DNA of 64,000 bases from Methanomassiliicoccus sp. Its GTDB lineage: Archaea; Thermoplasmatota; Thermoplasmata; Methanomassiliicoccales; Methanomassiliicoccaceae. The notes under the pieces were generated by a model. The model worked only from the letters and a program-made list of their open reading frames with translations, was not told the origin of the DNA and ran no database searches. The stretch spans positions 62,001 through 126,000 of the forward strand of contig JAAYAX010000014.1 in NCBI GenBank assembly GCA_012719175.1, read 5' to 3'. The translations under genes were made by a program, and so were the position numbers. This document shows, piece after piece, positions 43,087 through 51,189 of the stretch (position 1 is the stretch's first letter; every line of letters starts with the position of its first letter).

Positions 43087-44183
43087 CAGTCCACCCTCAG
43101 TTCCTCTTCCAGGCCTCCCTCAGGATAGGGGAAGACCGAGGCCTTGGGTATGTCCCAGCTCAGGCCCACCTCGTCACCTACCGCCACCTGGTCCCTGCGG
43201 CTGGCCGGAAGTTTTACGGAGTACCGCCCCAGATCGCCGACGTTGACGTCCAGGTGGACCACCCTCCCCTCGAAGAGGGTCCTTTCGACGGTCCCCATCA
43301 CGAACGCATCGCTCCTCTTCACCACCCTGGTGTTACCGACCTTGATCGCGACCACGGCCTTGGAGTCCACTGGGATATCCGAGGAGCGGGCGAACACCAC
43401 ATGACCCTTGTCGTCCTCCACCGTGGTCATGCGGCCGTCACGCGAGCACAGGATGTTCCCGACGAAGAAGTTCGACTGTCCCACGAAATTGGCCACGAAG
43501 GGAGATAGGGGATGATCGAACACTTCCCGGGGGGTGCCGATCTGCACGATGTGCCCGTTACGGATGACCGCGATACGATCGGCCATGACCAGGGCCTCCT
43601 CCTGATCGTGGGTGACGTGGATGACGGTAAGGCCAAGGGCCTTGGCCATGGATCGCAGCTCGTGGCGCAGATCGATCCGGAGACGGGCATCCAAGGCCCT
43701 CAGTGGCTCGTCGAGCAGCAGGACGTCAGGATTGGTGGCCAGTGCCCGTGCCAGGGCGTTGCGCTGCTGCATACCGCCCGACAGCTCCCGAGGGTACGAG
43801 TCTGCCCTCTTGGTGAGTCTCACGAGGTCCAGAAGTTCGACCAGTGTCTTCTTGCTATCGAGCTCGGGGACCTTGCGGATGGATGGTCCGAACAGGATGT
43901 TATCGGCCACCGTCATGGTGGGGAACAGAGAGTATCGCTGGGACAGCAGAACGGCGTTTCGCTCCTCCGGTTCCAGCTCAGTAACGTCCCTGACGTCCAG
44001 GAACACCTGGCCGGAATCGGGCTGGGTGAGGCCGGCTATTATCCTAAGGGCAGTGGTCTTGCCCGCTCCTGTTGGTCCCAGCAGACAGAGGTACTCACCG
44101 TTCTCAACCTCCAGTTCCAGATCGTCGGCGGCGATCACCTCGCCATAGGTTTTCCTGATATCCCGGAGGGTGATGCTGGGCAT
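43086..44183 (-). CDS. ABC transporter ATP-binding protein with TOBE domain (first)
   Basis: A 365-residue ATPase. Motifs: GPTGAGKTT, LLSQRYSLFPTM (Q-loop), LSGGMQQRNALARAL, VLLLDEPLRALD and HVTHDQEEA, then a TOBE domain (about 280-355). It resembles thiamine, iron, molybdate or polyamine importers' ATPases. Start overlaps the permease stop. It is about as similar to its neighbour as two paralogues from an old duplication. Confidence 0.92.
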   Translation of the reverse strand: MPSITLRDIRKTYGEVIAADDLELEVENGEYLCLLGPTGAGKTTALRIIAGLTQPDSGQVFLDVRDVTELEPEERNAVLLSQRYSLFPTMTVADNILFGPSIRKVPELDSKKTLVELLDLVRLTKRADSYPRELSGGMQQRNALARALATNPDVLLLDEPLRALDARLRIDLRHELRSMAKALGLTVIHVTHDQEEALVMADRIAVIRNGHIVQIGTPREVFDHPLSPFVANFVGQSNFFVGNILCSRDGRMTTVEDDKGHVVFARSSDIPVDSKAVVAIKVGNTRVVKRSDAFVMGTVERTLFEGRVVHLDVNVGDLGRYSVKLPASRRDQVAVGDEVGLSWDIPKASVFPYPEGGLEEELRVD

Positions 44184-45844
44184 CAGATCGCCTCCTTCCT
44201 CTTCTTTGTCAGGTAGCGCAGGACGAGCATGAATACGTAGGAAACGATGATGAGTATGATGCAGGCAAGAGCAGCCTGATACAGCGCATCGGCCTTGACC
44301 AGGCTCACAATGTATACCGGCGCCGTGAGGGCGTTGCTGCCCAGTACCGCCTGGGTGGCCCCGGTCTCTCCGAGACTGCGGGTGAAGGCCATTATGGCGC
44401 CCGCCAGGATGGAGCTCTTGATGAGGGGGTAAAGGACACGGCGGAAGCTCTGGATCGGCTTGGCACCCAGAGTCCGGGCGGTCTCCTCGTAGGATGGGTC
44501 TATCTCTTCCACCGCACCGGCCACATTCCTGACCACCAGCGGGTATGTGAATGCCACATGCGCCAGGATAAGTACGATTATGTTGGCACCCCCCGTTACG
44601 CCGGTAGAGCCCCAGAAGAGGAACAGGGAGTATCCCAGGGCGGCGGTGGGAACGATAAGGGGGACGTTGACCAGCACGTCCAAGACGTTCGATGATGCCC
44701 TGTCCCTATGTTTTGTTATGTACAGGGCAAAGGGTATCCCCAAGGCTATGTCGATGATCGTGACCACCCCGGCGACCAGGAAGGAATAGCCCAGCGCAAA
44801 TAAGAAGGTCCTCAGGTCCAAAGATGCGGGGTCCGAGAACAGTACATATGTGAAGATGAAGAAAGAAGGTATCAGGACGATGATGGCCAGGAATGCCAAC
44901 GCCCCGCCGTCCTTCATCTTGGGGAATATGCCCCGACTTAGCATCTTCTCCTGCATCGGCCATACCTTCCGTAAGGGAAGGTGGAACTTCATTATGACCA
45001 GCTTCAGGATTATCAGGAGGATGAGCGCCAAAGCTATCAGCAGTATGCTGACGAATGCCAGGGACGGAGCGTAGGTGGGGTCGTTCTCCGCCAGGGACCT
45101 CCATTCACCGATCAGCGTGGACCCTGTGAAGAAATTTGCAGCCTCTCCGATTCCCAGGTTGGCCATGGTACTGAGCGCGATCATGGTGCCGCCGGTCTCG
45201 CTCATGCTACGGGAGAAGCAGAGGATCACGCCAGTGGCCAGACCGGCGCGGAACAGCGGCAGGGTGATGGTCCGGGCCGCGGTGAGGCGGCTGGCCCCCA
45301 GGGTCCTCCCTGCAACCTCATAGGTATCGTCTATCTCCTCCAGGATGGCCGCCAGGGAGCGGACCATGTAGGGATAGGAGAAAACGATGTGCAGAAGGAT
45401 GATAAGAAGGAAGGGCGAGGATATGACGGAAAGGGAGAACGGGACCGGGTCGGGGCTCATCACCCAGAACACCGCGGCAGAGAACCCCAGAGCTGCCGTG
45501 GGTACCGCCAAGGGCATATCTATCAACGTATCCAGGAACTCCTTTCCCCGGAACTCCTTGCGGACCAATATCCAGGCGACGGGGAGACCCGCCAAGAAAT
45601 CTATGACGGTCACGATGGCAGCGATCTCGAAGGATATAACCACCGAGTCCACTATTGTCGACAGGGTCTGGGGGTTGCTCAGGACCGTGGTCTCAATGGC
45701 GGACCAATCAGTGAAAGCATAGGTAACGACATAGAGAGTTGGGAGGACAACGAAGAACAGGAAAAAAGCGATGATGAAAACGGTCCAGCCTTTCCTGAAC
45801 CCTTTTCTGCTGATGAAATCAACGACCCAGTCCATTCGCTTCAT
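44183..45844 (-). CDS. Fused two-domain ABC permease (FbpB/ThiP-type)
   Basis: A 553-residue permease holding two BPD_transp_1 domains in one chain, each with six helices. Each half has an EAA loop: EEIDDTYEVAGRTLGASRLTAARTITLPL near residue 165 and EEIDPSYEETARTLGAKPIQSFRRVLYPL near residue 450, for docking the ATPases. Fused permeases of this kind import ferric iron, thiamine or organophosphonates in bacteria. No periplasmic binding protein lies in the window, and the substrate stays open; the DUF47 gene downstream hints at a phosphorus compound, which is speculation. Confidence 0.9.
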   Translation of the reverse strand: MKRMDWVVDFISRKGFRKGWTVFIIAFFLFFVVLPTLYVVTYAFTDWSAIETTVLSNPQTLSTIVDSVVISFEIAAIVTVIDFLAGLPVAWILVRKEFRGKEFLDTLIDMPLAVPTAALGFSAAVFWVMSPDPVPFSLSVISSPFLLIILLHIVFSYPYMVRSLAAILEEIDDTYEVAGRTLGASRLTAARTITLPLFRAGLATGVILCFSRSMSETGGTMIALSTMANLGIGEAANFFTGSTLIGEWRSLAENDPTYAPSLAFVSILLIALALILLIILKLVIMKFHLPLRKVWPMQEKMLSRGIFPKMKDGGALAFLAIIVLIPSFFIFTYVLFSDPASLDLRTFLFALGYSFLVAGVVTIIDIALGIPFALYITKHRDRASSNVLDVLVNVPLIVPTAALGYSLFLFWGSTGVTGGANIIVLILAHVAFTYPLVVRNVAGAVEEIDPSYEETARTLGAKPIQSFRRVLYPLIKSSILAGAIMAFTRSLGETGATQAVLGSNALTAPVYIVSLVKADALYQAALACIILIIVSYVFMLVLRYLTKKRKEAI

Positions 45845-45920
45845 TTCATAGCCCTTGGTCCGTCGTTCGGTAAATCCTGAGGCGATATATATCTATTGAA
45901 AGGTGCCCCGGCATCTGGAT

Positions 45921-46886
45921 TCATTGCCTTGCCAGTATCTCATTGACGACCGTCCGACCTTTCTCTACAACGCTGTCGGGGCCAATGATGCTTCCGCGGA
46001 CTCGGGCGCCCTCTTCGATGAGCGCTCCCCTCAGGAGCATGCTCTCCGCGACCTCCGCCCCCTTGGACACTAGGACGTCATCCTCCATGTATACATGGGG
46101 ACCTATACGGCATCCCCGAATGTGCGCCCTCTGCAGCATATTGGATCCACATATCGTGGCATCCTCATTGATGAGGTCCGGGGCCACCTTGCCCCCGCCC
46201 AGATCCAGAAGGACCTTCTGGGCCTTCAGTAAGTTCTCCCTGGTCCCGCCGTCGACCCAGTATCCCGAGAACCCATACCCGTAGAGCCCGCGGTCCAGCA
46301 CATTGGGGAAGACCTGGCGTTCCAGGGATACGACGCCGTTGGGGATGTGGTCAAGGATCTCCCTCTCGAAGATGTACACGCCGGCATTTATGGAGTTGGA
46401 TATGGCCTTATCCCTCTCGGGCTTCTCCTGGAAATCGTTTATACGCCCTCGGGCGTCGGTCGCCACCACGCCAAAGGCGGAGGGGTCCTCCACATCCCAC
46501 AGGGACATGGTGCCGATGCCATCATGCGAGCGATGGTACCTCAGCATATCATTGAGGTCGATAGAGCATATGACGTCGCCATTGAAGGCGATGAAGGTAT
46601 CGTCCAGATATCGGGACACGTTCTTGACCGCACCCCCGGTGCCCAACGGAGTGTCCTCATTGACAAGGATGACCTTGCGGCCGACATCATGAGCGCGGAA
46701 GTATTCCTCCAGGGCGTCCTTCATATACGAGACCGCCAGGATAACGGTGTCCACCTCTGCCGGCAGGGGGTCTATGATGTGAGATATCAGAGGCTTGCCC
46801 AGAAGGGGCACAAGCGGCTTGGGCATCCTGAGGGTCAGGGGCCTGAGACGGGTCCCCAGCCCTCCGGCCAGTATCAGTGCTTTCAT
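45921..46886 (-). CDS. Sugar-1-phosphate nucleotidyltransferase with beta-helix tail
   Basis: A 321-residue protein. Residues 1-225 are a nucleotidyltransferase: LILAGGLGTRLRPLTLRMPKPLVPL, GTGGAVKNV, FNGDVICS and FQEKPERDK. Residues about 235-315 are hexapeptide repeats (ATICGSNMLQRAHIRGCRIGPHVYM). It resembles mannose-1-phosphate guanylyltransferase and glucose-1-phosphate thymidylyl/uridylyltransferases; which sugar cannot be decided. It is likely to feed surface-glycan synthesis. Confidence 0.88.
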   Translation of the reverse strand: MKALILAGGLGTRLRPLTLRMPKPLVPLLGKPLISHIIDPLPAEVDTVILAVSYMKDALEEYFRAHDVGRKVILVNEDTPLGTGGAVKNVSRYLDDTFIAFNGDVICSIDLNDMLRYHRSHDGIGTMSLWDVEDPSAFGVVATDARGRINDFQEKPERDKAISNSINAGVYIFEREILDHIPNGVVSLERQVFPNVLDRGLYGYGFSGYWVDGGTRENLLKAQKVLLDLGGGKVAPDLINEDATICGSNMLQRAHIRGCRIGPHVYMEDDVLVSKGAEVAESMLLRGALIEEGARVRGSIIGPDSVVEKGRTVVNEILARQ

Positions 46887-46913
46887 CGGTCGCGCCTGGT
46901 GTGATATATCGGC

Positions 46914-47129
46914 TTATACCGGAGATATGCTTACCACATTATTACCGCGTAAAACTACGACCCCCAATCGCCTGGTCTGTTCAGAGGTCCGCTCCTCGGT
47001 ATCCTCCAGGACCATGTTCATGTAGTCATCATAGCCGACCAGTTTTCCCTCAAGGATCCTGGTGTCCTTGAGCAGGAGGGAGATCCGGTGGTCCATTGAC
47101 TTCTCGAGAAGAGCGAGTGGCATTACCAT
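46914..47129 (-). CDS. Archaeal LSm (Sm-like) RNA-binding protein
   Basis: A 71-residue protein with both Sm motifs: ILEGKLVGYDDYMNMVLED (Sm1, with G and MN residues for RNA contact) and GVVVLRGNNVVSISPV (Sm2, RGNNV). It should form a heptameric ring binding U-rich RNA. ATG 47129 precedes a second ATG two codons later; the leader is short, without a clear Shine-Dalgarno sequence. It sits just upstream of the nucleotidyltransferase gene. Confidence 0.95.
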   Translation of the reverse strand: MVMPLALLEKSMDHRISLLLKDTRILEGKLVGYDDYMNMVLEDTEERTSEQTRRLGVVVLRGNNVVSISPV

Positions 47130-47272
47130 AAATAATCACTTACTGTGGCATTGTGGGGACCGAATTTAAGCTTTCCGTCCTTACGGTCGAGCCGAGCAGA
47201 GAAAAAAGTCGATCTCCTCGAAGGATCCCGTAACCCGGCAGCAATGGAATAGCCTTAAATCCAAGCTTTTTC

Positions 47273-49087
47273 ATGGCAAATCCTAAAATGGACGCAGAAA
47301 CCCGTTTGATCCTCGATATCGCCCTTCTCCTAAGCGCGACGGGGCTTCTCTCTCTCGTTCTTGGAAGACTGCGTCTACCGGCGATCATAGGTTATCTGGC
47401 AGGTGGACTGGTGCTAGGCTCCAGCATCATCCCTGGTTTCCAGATGGAGGAGGCGACCCTGGAGGTGTTCTCCACCATAGGCATCATCCTCCTGATGTTC
47501 TTCATCGGCATCGAGCTGAACCTCAAGGGTCTCCGGAAGACAGGACCTGCGGCGTTCCTCATCGTCTCCATTGAGATGACAATGATGGTCATCATCGGCT
47601 ACTACCTCGGACGTTTGATCGGCCTCGATGACGTTCAGTCCATATTCATCGGGGCTATCATTTCAGGTGCCAGCACCGCCGCGGTCCTAATGGTGGCCAA
47701 GGAGAACTTGCATATGAGAGGGGACCTGTCCATCATGGTCATGTCCCTGATGGTATTCGAGGACATCGCCCAGATCATCATCCTTACCCTCGCCTCGCCC
47801 CTGGCCGCAGGAACGGGTAGCTCCGATAATGTGTACTGGGTGGTCCTGGAGATCGTGGCCTTCATGGGCCTCACCATACTCATCGGCCTGGCGGTCATGC
47901 CCCGGGCCATGGATTGGCTACGCCGCAACTATAACAAAGAGACAATTCTCATCATCTCCCTGGCATTCTGCTTCGCCCTGGCCTTCATCTCCGGTTACGT
48001 CGGCCTCTCAATAGCGATTGGAGCGTTCCTGGCGGGGATCATCATATCCGAGTCCTCTTGCAACAATATCGTCCGCCGCCGCATCGAGCCCATGAAGGAG
48101 GTCTTCATAGCGATCTTCTTCTTCGCCATCGGAATGAGGATCGACATCGGGATGATCCTCGACAACATCCTCCTCTGCTTTATCATCGCTTTCGTGTTCA
48201 TAATCGGTAAACTGTCGAGCATATTCTTCGCCAGCTACCTCACGACCATGGGCCTGCGTTCCAGCTTCTACCTAGCGTCCAGCCTGGTGGTGATGGGTGA
48301 GTTCGGCTTCATAATCGCCACCCTGGGTTTGAACGGGGGGATCCTGGACCTCTCCATGTACTCCACGGTCATCGGTGCTGCTCTGATCACCATGGTGGTA
48401 CTCCCTCTTCTCTCCCGTTCAGGACCGAGGATCTTCGACTTTGGCTCAAGGAACGCGCCATCTTTCGTTCGCAACGTCGTACAGAGGATGGAGAGGGTTC
48501 GCGGTGAGGTACGAAGAAAGATGGCCATTTCCCCCGAGCTACGCCTGGAGGTCCGCGGCCAGCTCCTGATGGTGTTCGTCGATATGGTCCTCATCATAAC
48601 CATAATCCTGGTCCTGAACCTGCTCGATCCCATCAGAGAGGCGTTGACACCGCTGGCCGGTGATTTGCACATACTTCCATCGCTCCTGCTGTTCGTCACC
48701 AGCATCGTGCTCATCTCACCGGTGGTGGTCAATGTCATCACCCGCCTCCGCCTCATCGCCTTAATAATAATGATGAACGTCTCTGAAGGAGGGAGGCAGA
48801 CAGTGGCCGGCAGGATGCGCATATACCGTTTGTTCAGGAACGTGGGGGGTTTCATTGTGATAATGGTCCTGATGCTGTTGATACTGCCTCTTCTGCCTCA
48901 GGTGTCCACCTTCGATGAAACCGCCCTGCTTGCCTTGACAGTGATCATCGTTTTGCTGTCTGTGTTGTCCTGGGGAGTCCTCCGGCCGGCCTTCGGCAAG
49001 ATCTCACAGGGGGTGGTCGCACGCATTGTTCTCATGGACGAGGTGACGGACGAGCAGCCAGGGGAAATTATCGTCTGCGATGAATGA
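47273..49087 (+). CDS. CPA2-family cation/proton antiporter (KefB-like) with extra C-terminal helices
   Basis: A 604-residue membrane protein. The N-terminal Na_H_Exchanger domain has about 12 helices with LRLPAIIGYLAGGLVLG, FFIGIELNLKGL, SGASTAAVLM and GAFLAGIIISESS. Instead of the usual TrkA-N/RCK domain, the C-terminus has four further helices (about residues 430-585) after a basic linker. It should exchange Na(+) or K(+) for protons. ATG 47273 or ATG 47288 may start; no ribosome binding site was seen and a TATA-like CTTAAATCC lies close, so the message may be leaderless. Confidence 0.85.
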   Translation: MANPKMDAETRLILDIALLLSATGLLSLVLGRLRLPAIIGYLAGGLVLGSSIIPGFQMEEATLEVFSTIGIILLMFFIGIELNLKGLRKTGPAAFLIVSIEMTMMVIIGYYLGRLIGLDDVQSIFIGAIISGASTAAVLMVAKENLHMRGDLSIMVMSLMVFEDIAQIIILTLASPLAAGTGSSDNVYWVVLEIVAFMGLTILIGLAVMPRAMDWLRRNYNKETILIISLAFCFALAFISGYVGLSIAIGAFLAGIIISESSCNNIVRRRIEPMKEVFIAIFFFAIGMRIDIGMILDNILLCFIIAFVFIIGKLSSIFFASYLTTMGLRSSFYLASSLVVMGEFGFIIATLGLNGGILDLSMYSTVIGAALITMVVLPLLSRSGPRIFDFGSRNAPSFVRNVVQRMERVRGEVRRKMAISPELRLEVRGQLLMVFVDMVLIITIILVLNLLDPIREALTPLAGDLHILPSLLLFVTSIVLISPVVVNVITRLRLIALIIMMNVSEGGRQTVAGRMRIYRLFRNVGGFIVIMVLMLLILPLLPQVSTFDETALLALTVIIVLLSVLSWGVLRPAFGKISQGVVARIVLMDEVTDEQPGEIIVCDE

Positions 49088-49414
49088 GCGCCCTCGCCCC
49101 GAAGGCCAGATGGTCAAGGATAAATGGGTAGCCTCCTCCAAAAACATGAGGCTCTGGCGACCATTGGTTAGGTCAGAAGAAATGGGGAGCTGCCACACCG
49201 GACGATTTACCTCAGGAAGGGGCTAGCTCAAGAGGCGATGACCGATATCAGCGAGCGGCATATACGATATCAGGGCAGCCCTATTGCACATTCTCTCATT
49301 TTTGTGTTGAACGAGACCTCGCCAGACAATTAGTCTGATTTAAATACTAAAAGCCCGTAGGGAGGTCTGTATCTGAGATCTCTAGGGATTCTCTGACACA
49401 AAGCAGGTATAGTA
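49088..49414. other. Intergenic region, 327 bases
   Basis: No ORF of note. The right end has a TATA-like TTTAAATAC at about 49338-49346, giving the CxxC mini-protein a leader of about 45-50 bases. The remainder holds nothing I could recognise. Confidence 0.5.
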
Positions 49415-49585
49415 ATGTACGGAAACAAGAGACAGGGCGGCTACAGCCGCGAACCCCGCGAAATGCATGACGTAAAGTGCTCCGATTGTGGAGCTCAGAC
49501 CCAGGTACCATTCAAGCCGACGGAAGGCAGGCCTGTGTACTGCAGGGACTGCTTCCAGAAGCACAAACCCAAGGACAGGTTCTAA
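49415..49585 (+). CDS. CxxC-x17-CxxC mini zinc-ribbon protein
   Basis: A 56-residue protein starting MYGNKRQGGYSR. It holds CSDC and CRDC separated by exactly 17 residues, the pattern of the CxxC-x17-CxxC family (TIGR04272), with the typical QTQVPFKPTEGRPVYCRDCFQKH context. The N-terminus is Gly/Arg-rich and the C-terminus basic (KHKPKDRF), so nucleic-acid binding is plausible. It is too short for most gene finders. Followed by a T-run (49601-49606) that may end transcription. Confidence 0.85.
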   Translation: MYGNKRQGGYSREPREMHDVKCSDCGAQTQVPFKPTEGRPVYCRDCFQKHKPKDRF

Positions 49586-49597
49586 ACCTGCCCCTCA

Positions 49598-49607
49598 TTA
49601 TTTTTTC
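49598..49607 (+). terminator. T-rich terminator after the CxxC mini-protein
   Basis: ATTATTTTTT begins 13 bases after the stop codon; archaeal RNA polymerase terminates at such T-tracts. Confidence 0.4.
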
Positions 49608-49778
49608 TACTTATTCAGAACCTGACAGGCGCTGTTAAACCTCACTTCTTGAACGCCGGTCTCGATCGTTTCGATCGTTATGACCTGGATACAATGACAG
49701 ATCCTTGTGCGGCCCAAGCATGTTGAGAGAAGACCTGGACACCTCCACCTGGTTGAACTGATCAGCTCTTGTTTCACA

Positions 49779-50285
49779 TTATGGCCCTTTGGCCCGGTTC
49801 TCCATCCACTTTTTGACCGCCGTCTTGCTGGTCCCATCGATGCCGAAATACTCGCAGAACCTCTTGGTGGTCGTCAGCAGTAGCGTCTGCCCCTTCTTCT
49901 TGGCGGTCACCAGGCCTAGCTGGTGAAGCTCTCTGACATCATCGTAGACCCTGGCACCCAGGGACCGCGCTAGATCGCTCTGCAATATGGGCTGATGGTA
50001 TGCGATCATGGCCGCAGTGCGCAGGACGTCGTCGGGCACCTCTTTGGGCGCAAACTGGCGACCGAAGGGGCGGTATTGCTCCCTCACGATGAAGGAGTAG
50101 CCCATGCCGGTCTTGGACAGCTCGATGGCCGAACCCCGACCGTCGTACTCCTCCTGCAGCTTCCTGATGGCCTTGCGGATGACGCTCCCGCCCAGCTGCG
50201 TCTGAATCTCCATCTCCGATATCTTTACCGGTTGGGAGGAGGAGAAAAGCACCGCCTCTATTATGCGGACGGGGTCCAGGTCCAC
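49779..50285 (-). CDS. scpB: Segregation and condensation protein B
   Basis: A 168-residue double winged-helix kleisin partner. N-terminal ARIIEAVLFSSSQPVKISEM and VLRTAAMIAYHQPILQSDLARSLG with the following wing GLVTAKKKGQTLLLTTTKRFCEYFG are typical. The GTG follows the scpA stop by one base. With scpA and smc it forms an archaeal SMC-ScpAB condensin operon. Confidence 0.93.
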   Translation of the reverse strand: MDLDPVRIIEAVLFSSSQPVKISEMEIQTQLGGSVIRKAIRKLQEEYDGRGSAIELSKTGMGYSFIVREQYRPFGRQFAPKEVPDDVLRTAAMIAYHQPILQSDLARSLGARVYDDVRELHQLGLVTAKKKGQTLLLTTTKRFCEYFGIDGTSKTAVKKWMENRAKGP

Positions 50286-50286
50286 T

Positions 50287-51189
50287 TCACCTCACCACCT
50301 CAGTGCTCGCCTGGAAGGCGCGGGGTGAAGGGGCGTCCGTCGCATCCTCCAGAGTACCGATGTCCCAGTCCATCTTGACCTCCAGGGAGATGGGTCCGAA
50401 GGGAAGGTCATCCTGCCAGACCGATATCTTGCCCGAGCGGGCGAGGAACAGCAGGGACATGAAGACCGTGATCATATCGTCCTTCCCCCCCTCCCAGATG
50501 TCGGTGATGTCCACCGCTCCGGTGCCGCATCTGCATATGCGCTGCCACACCATCTCTACGTCCCTCTCCATGTCATCGTTATGGGCCTTGGAGTCGAAGG
50601 CGGCGTCCAGCTTGGCACGGTTGGCCTCCCTCAGCTTTTCCCGGAGCTTGTTGCGCTCCTCCTCCCTTTGCGCCTCCTCGAACGCATCAAGAAGCTCGAC
50701 AAGCGTCACCGGCCGGCTCCCCCGGTGCCTAACCACTTCATTGAGCTCCACCTCTTCGGGCATGCACAGGATTGCACGCGGTTCATCGAACGAGAACATG
50801 TCCATCAGGTCCATCTCCTCATATTCGTCCTTCCGCGTCTCAGAGTTGGAGAGCACCTGCTCGCTCTGCATCCTTAGGATGGACCACGCCATCAGCATGA
50901 GCTTGCCTGCGATCACGAAATTGACCTCCTCGTCCCGGACCTTCTCCGCGTACAGCTCTGAAAAGCGGATGAGATCGACATCCCAGGGATCGAGGTCATT
51001 GGACAGGACCAGCTCGAACACCGTCTCGATGGAGCGGTCAAGGGGGTCCCGCTGCAGGACCTGAGATCCGGTCTCGCGCAACACCGTAAGATAACGATCG
51101 ATCTTCTCCGCACCGGCCTCCTCATCGATCATGGCCTTGTGGAACAAGAGGTGCTCCAGCACCCCCTCTGCAGCTTGGTTGGCAATCAT
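50287..51189 (-). CDS. scpA: Segregation and condensation protein A (kleisin)
   Basis: A 300-residue kleisin. LVLSNDLDPWDVDLIRFSELYAEKV matches the N-terminal SMC-neck binding region and AGKLMLMAWSILRMQSEQVL the next helix. The C-terminal winged helix includes DMITVFMSLLFLARSGKISVWQDDLPFGPISL. It bridges the SMC heads. Its ATG overlaps the SMC stop (TTATGATT). Confidence 0.95.
   Translation of the reverse strand: MIANQAAEGVLEHLLFHKAMIDEEAGAEKIDRYLTVLRETGSQVLQRDPLDRSIETVFELVLSNDLDPWDVDLIRFSELYAEKVRDEEVNFVIAGKLMLMAWSILRMQSEQVLSNSETRKDEYEEMDLMDMFSFDEPRAILCMPEEVELNEVVRHRGSRPVTLVELLDAFEEAQREEERNKLREKLREANRAKLDAAFDSKAHNDDMERDVEMVWQRICRCGTGAVDITDIWEGGKDDMITVFMSLLFLARSGKISVWQDDLPFGPISLEVKMDWDIGTLEDATDAPSPRAFQASTEVVR

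Noticed and set aside
44981-45880. 299-codon plus-strand frame opposite the ABC permease
   Set aside because: Hydrophilic Gly/Gln/Asp-rich shadow of membrane-helix codons.
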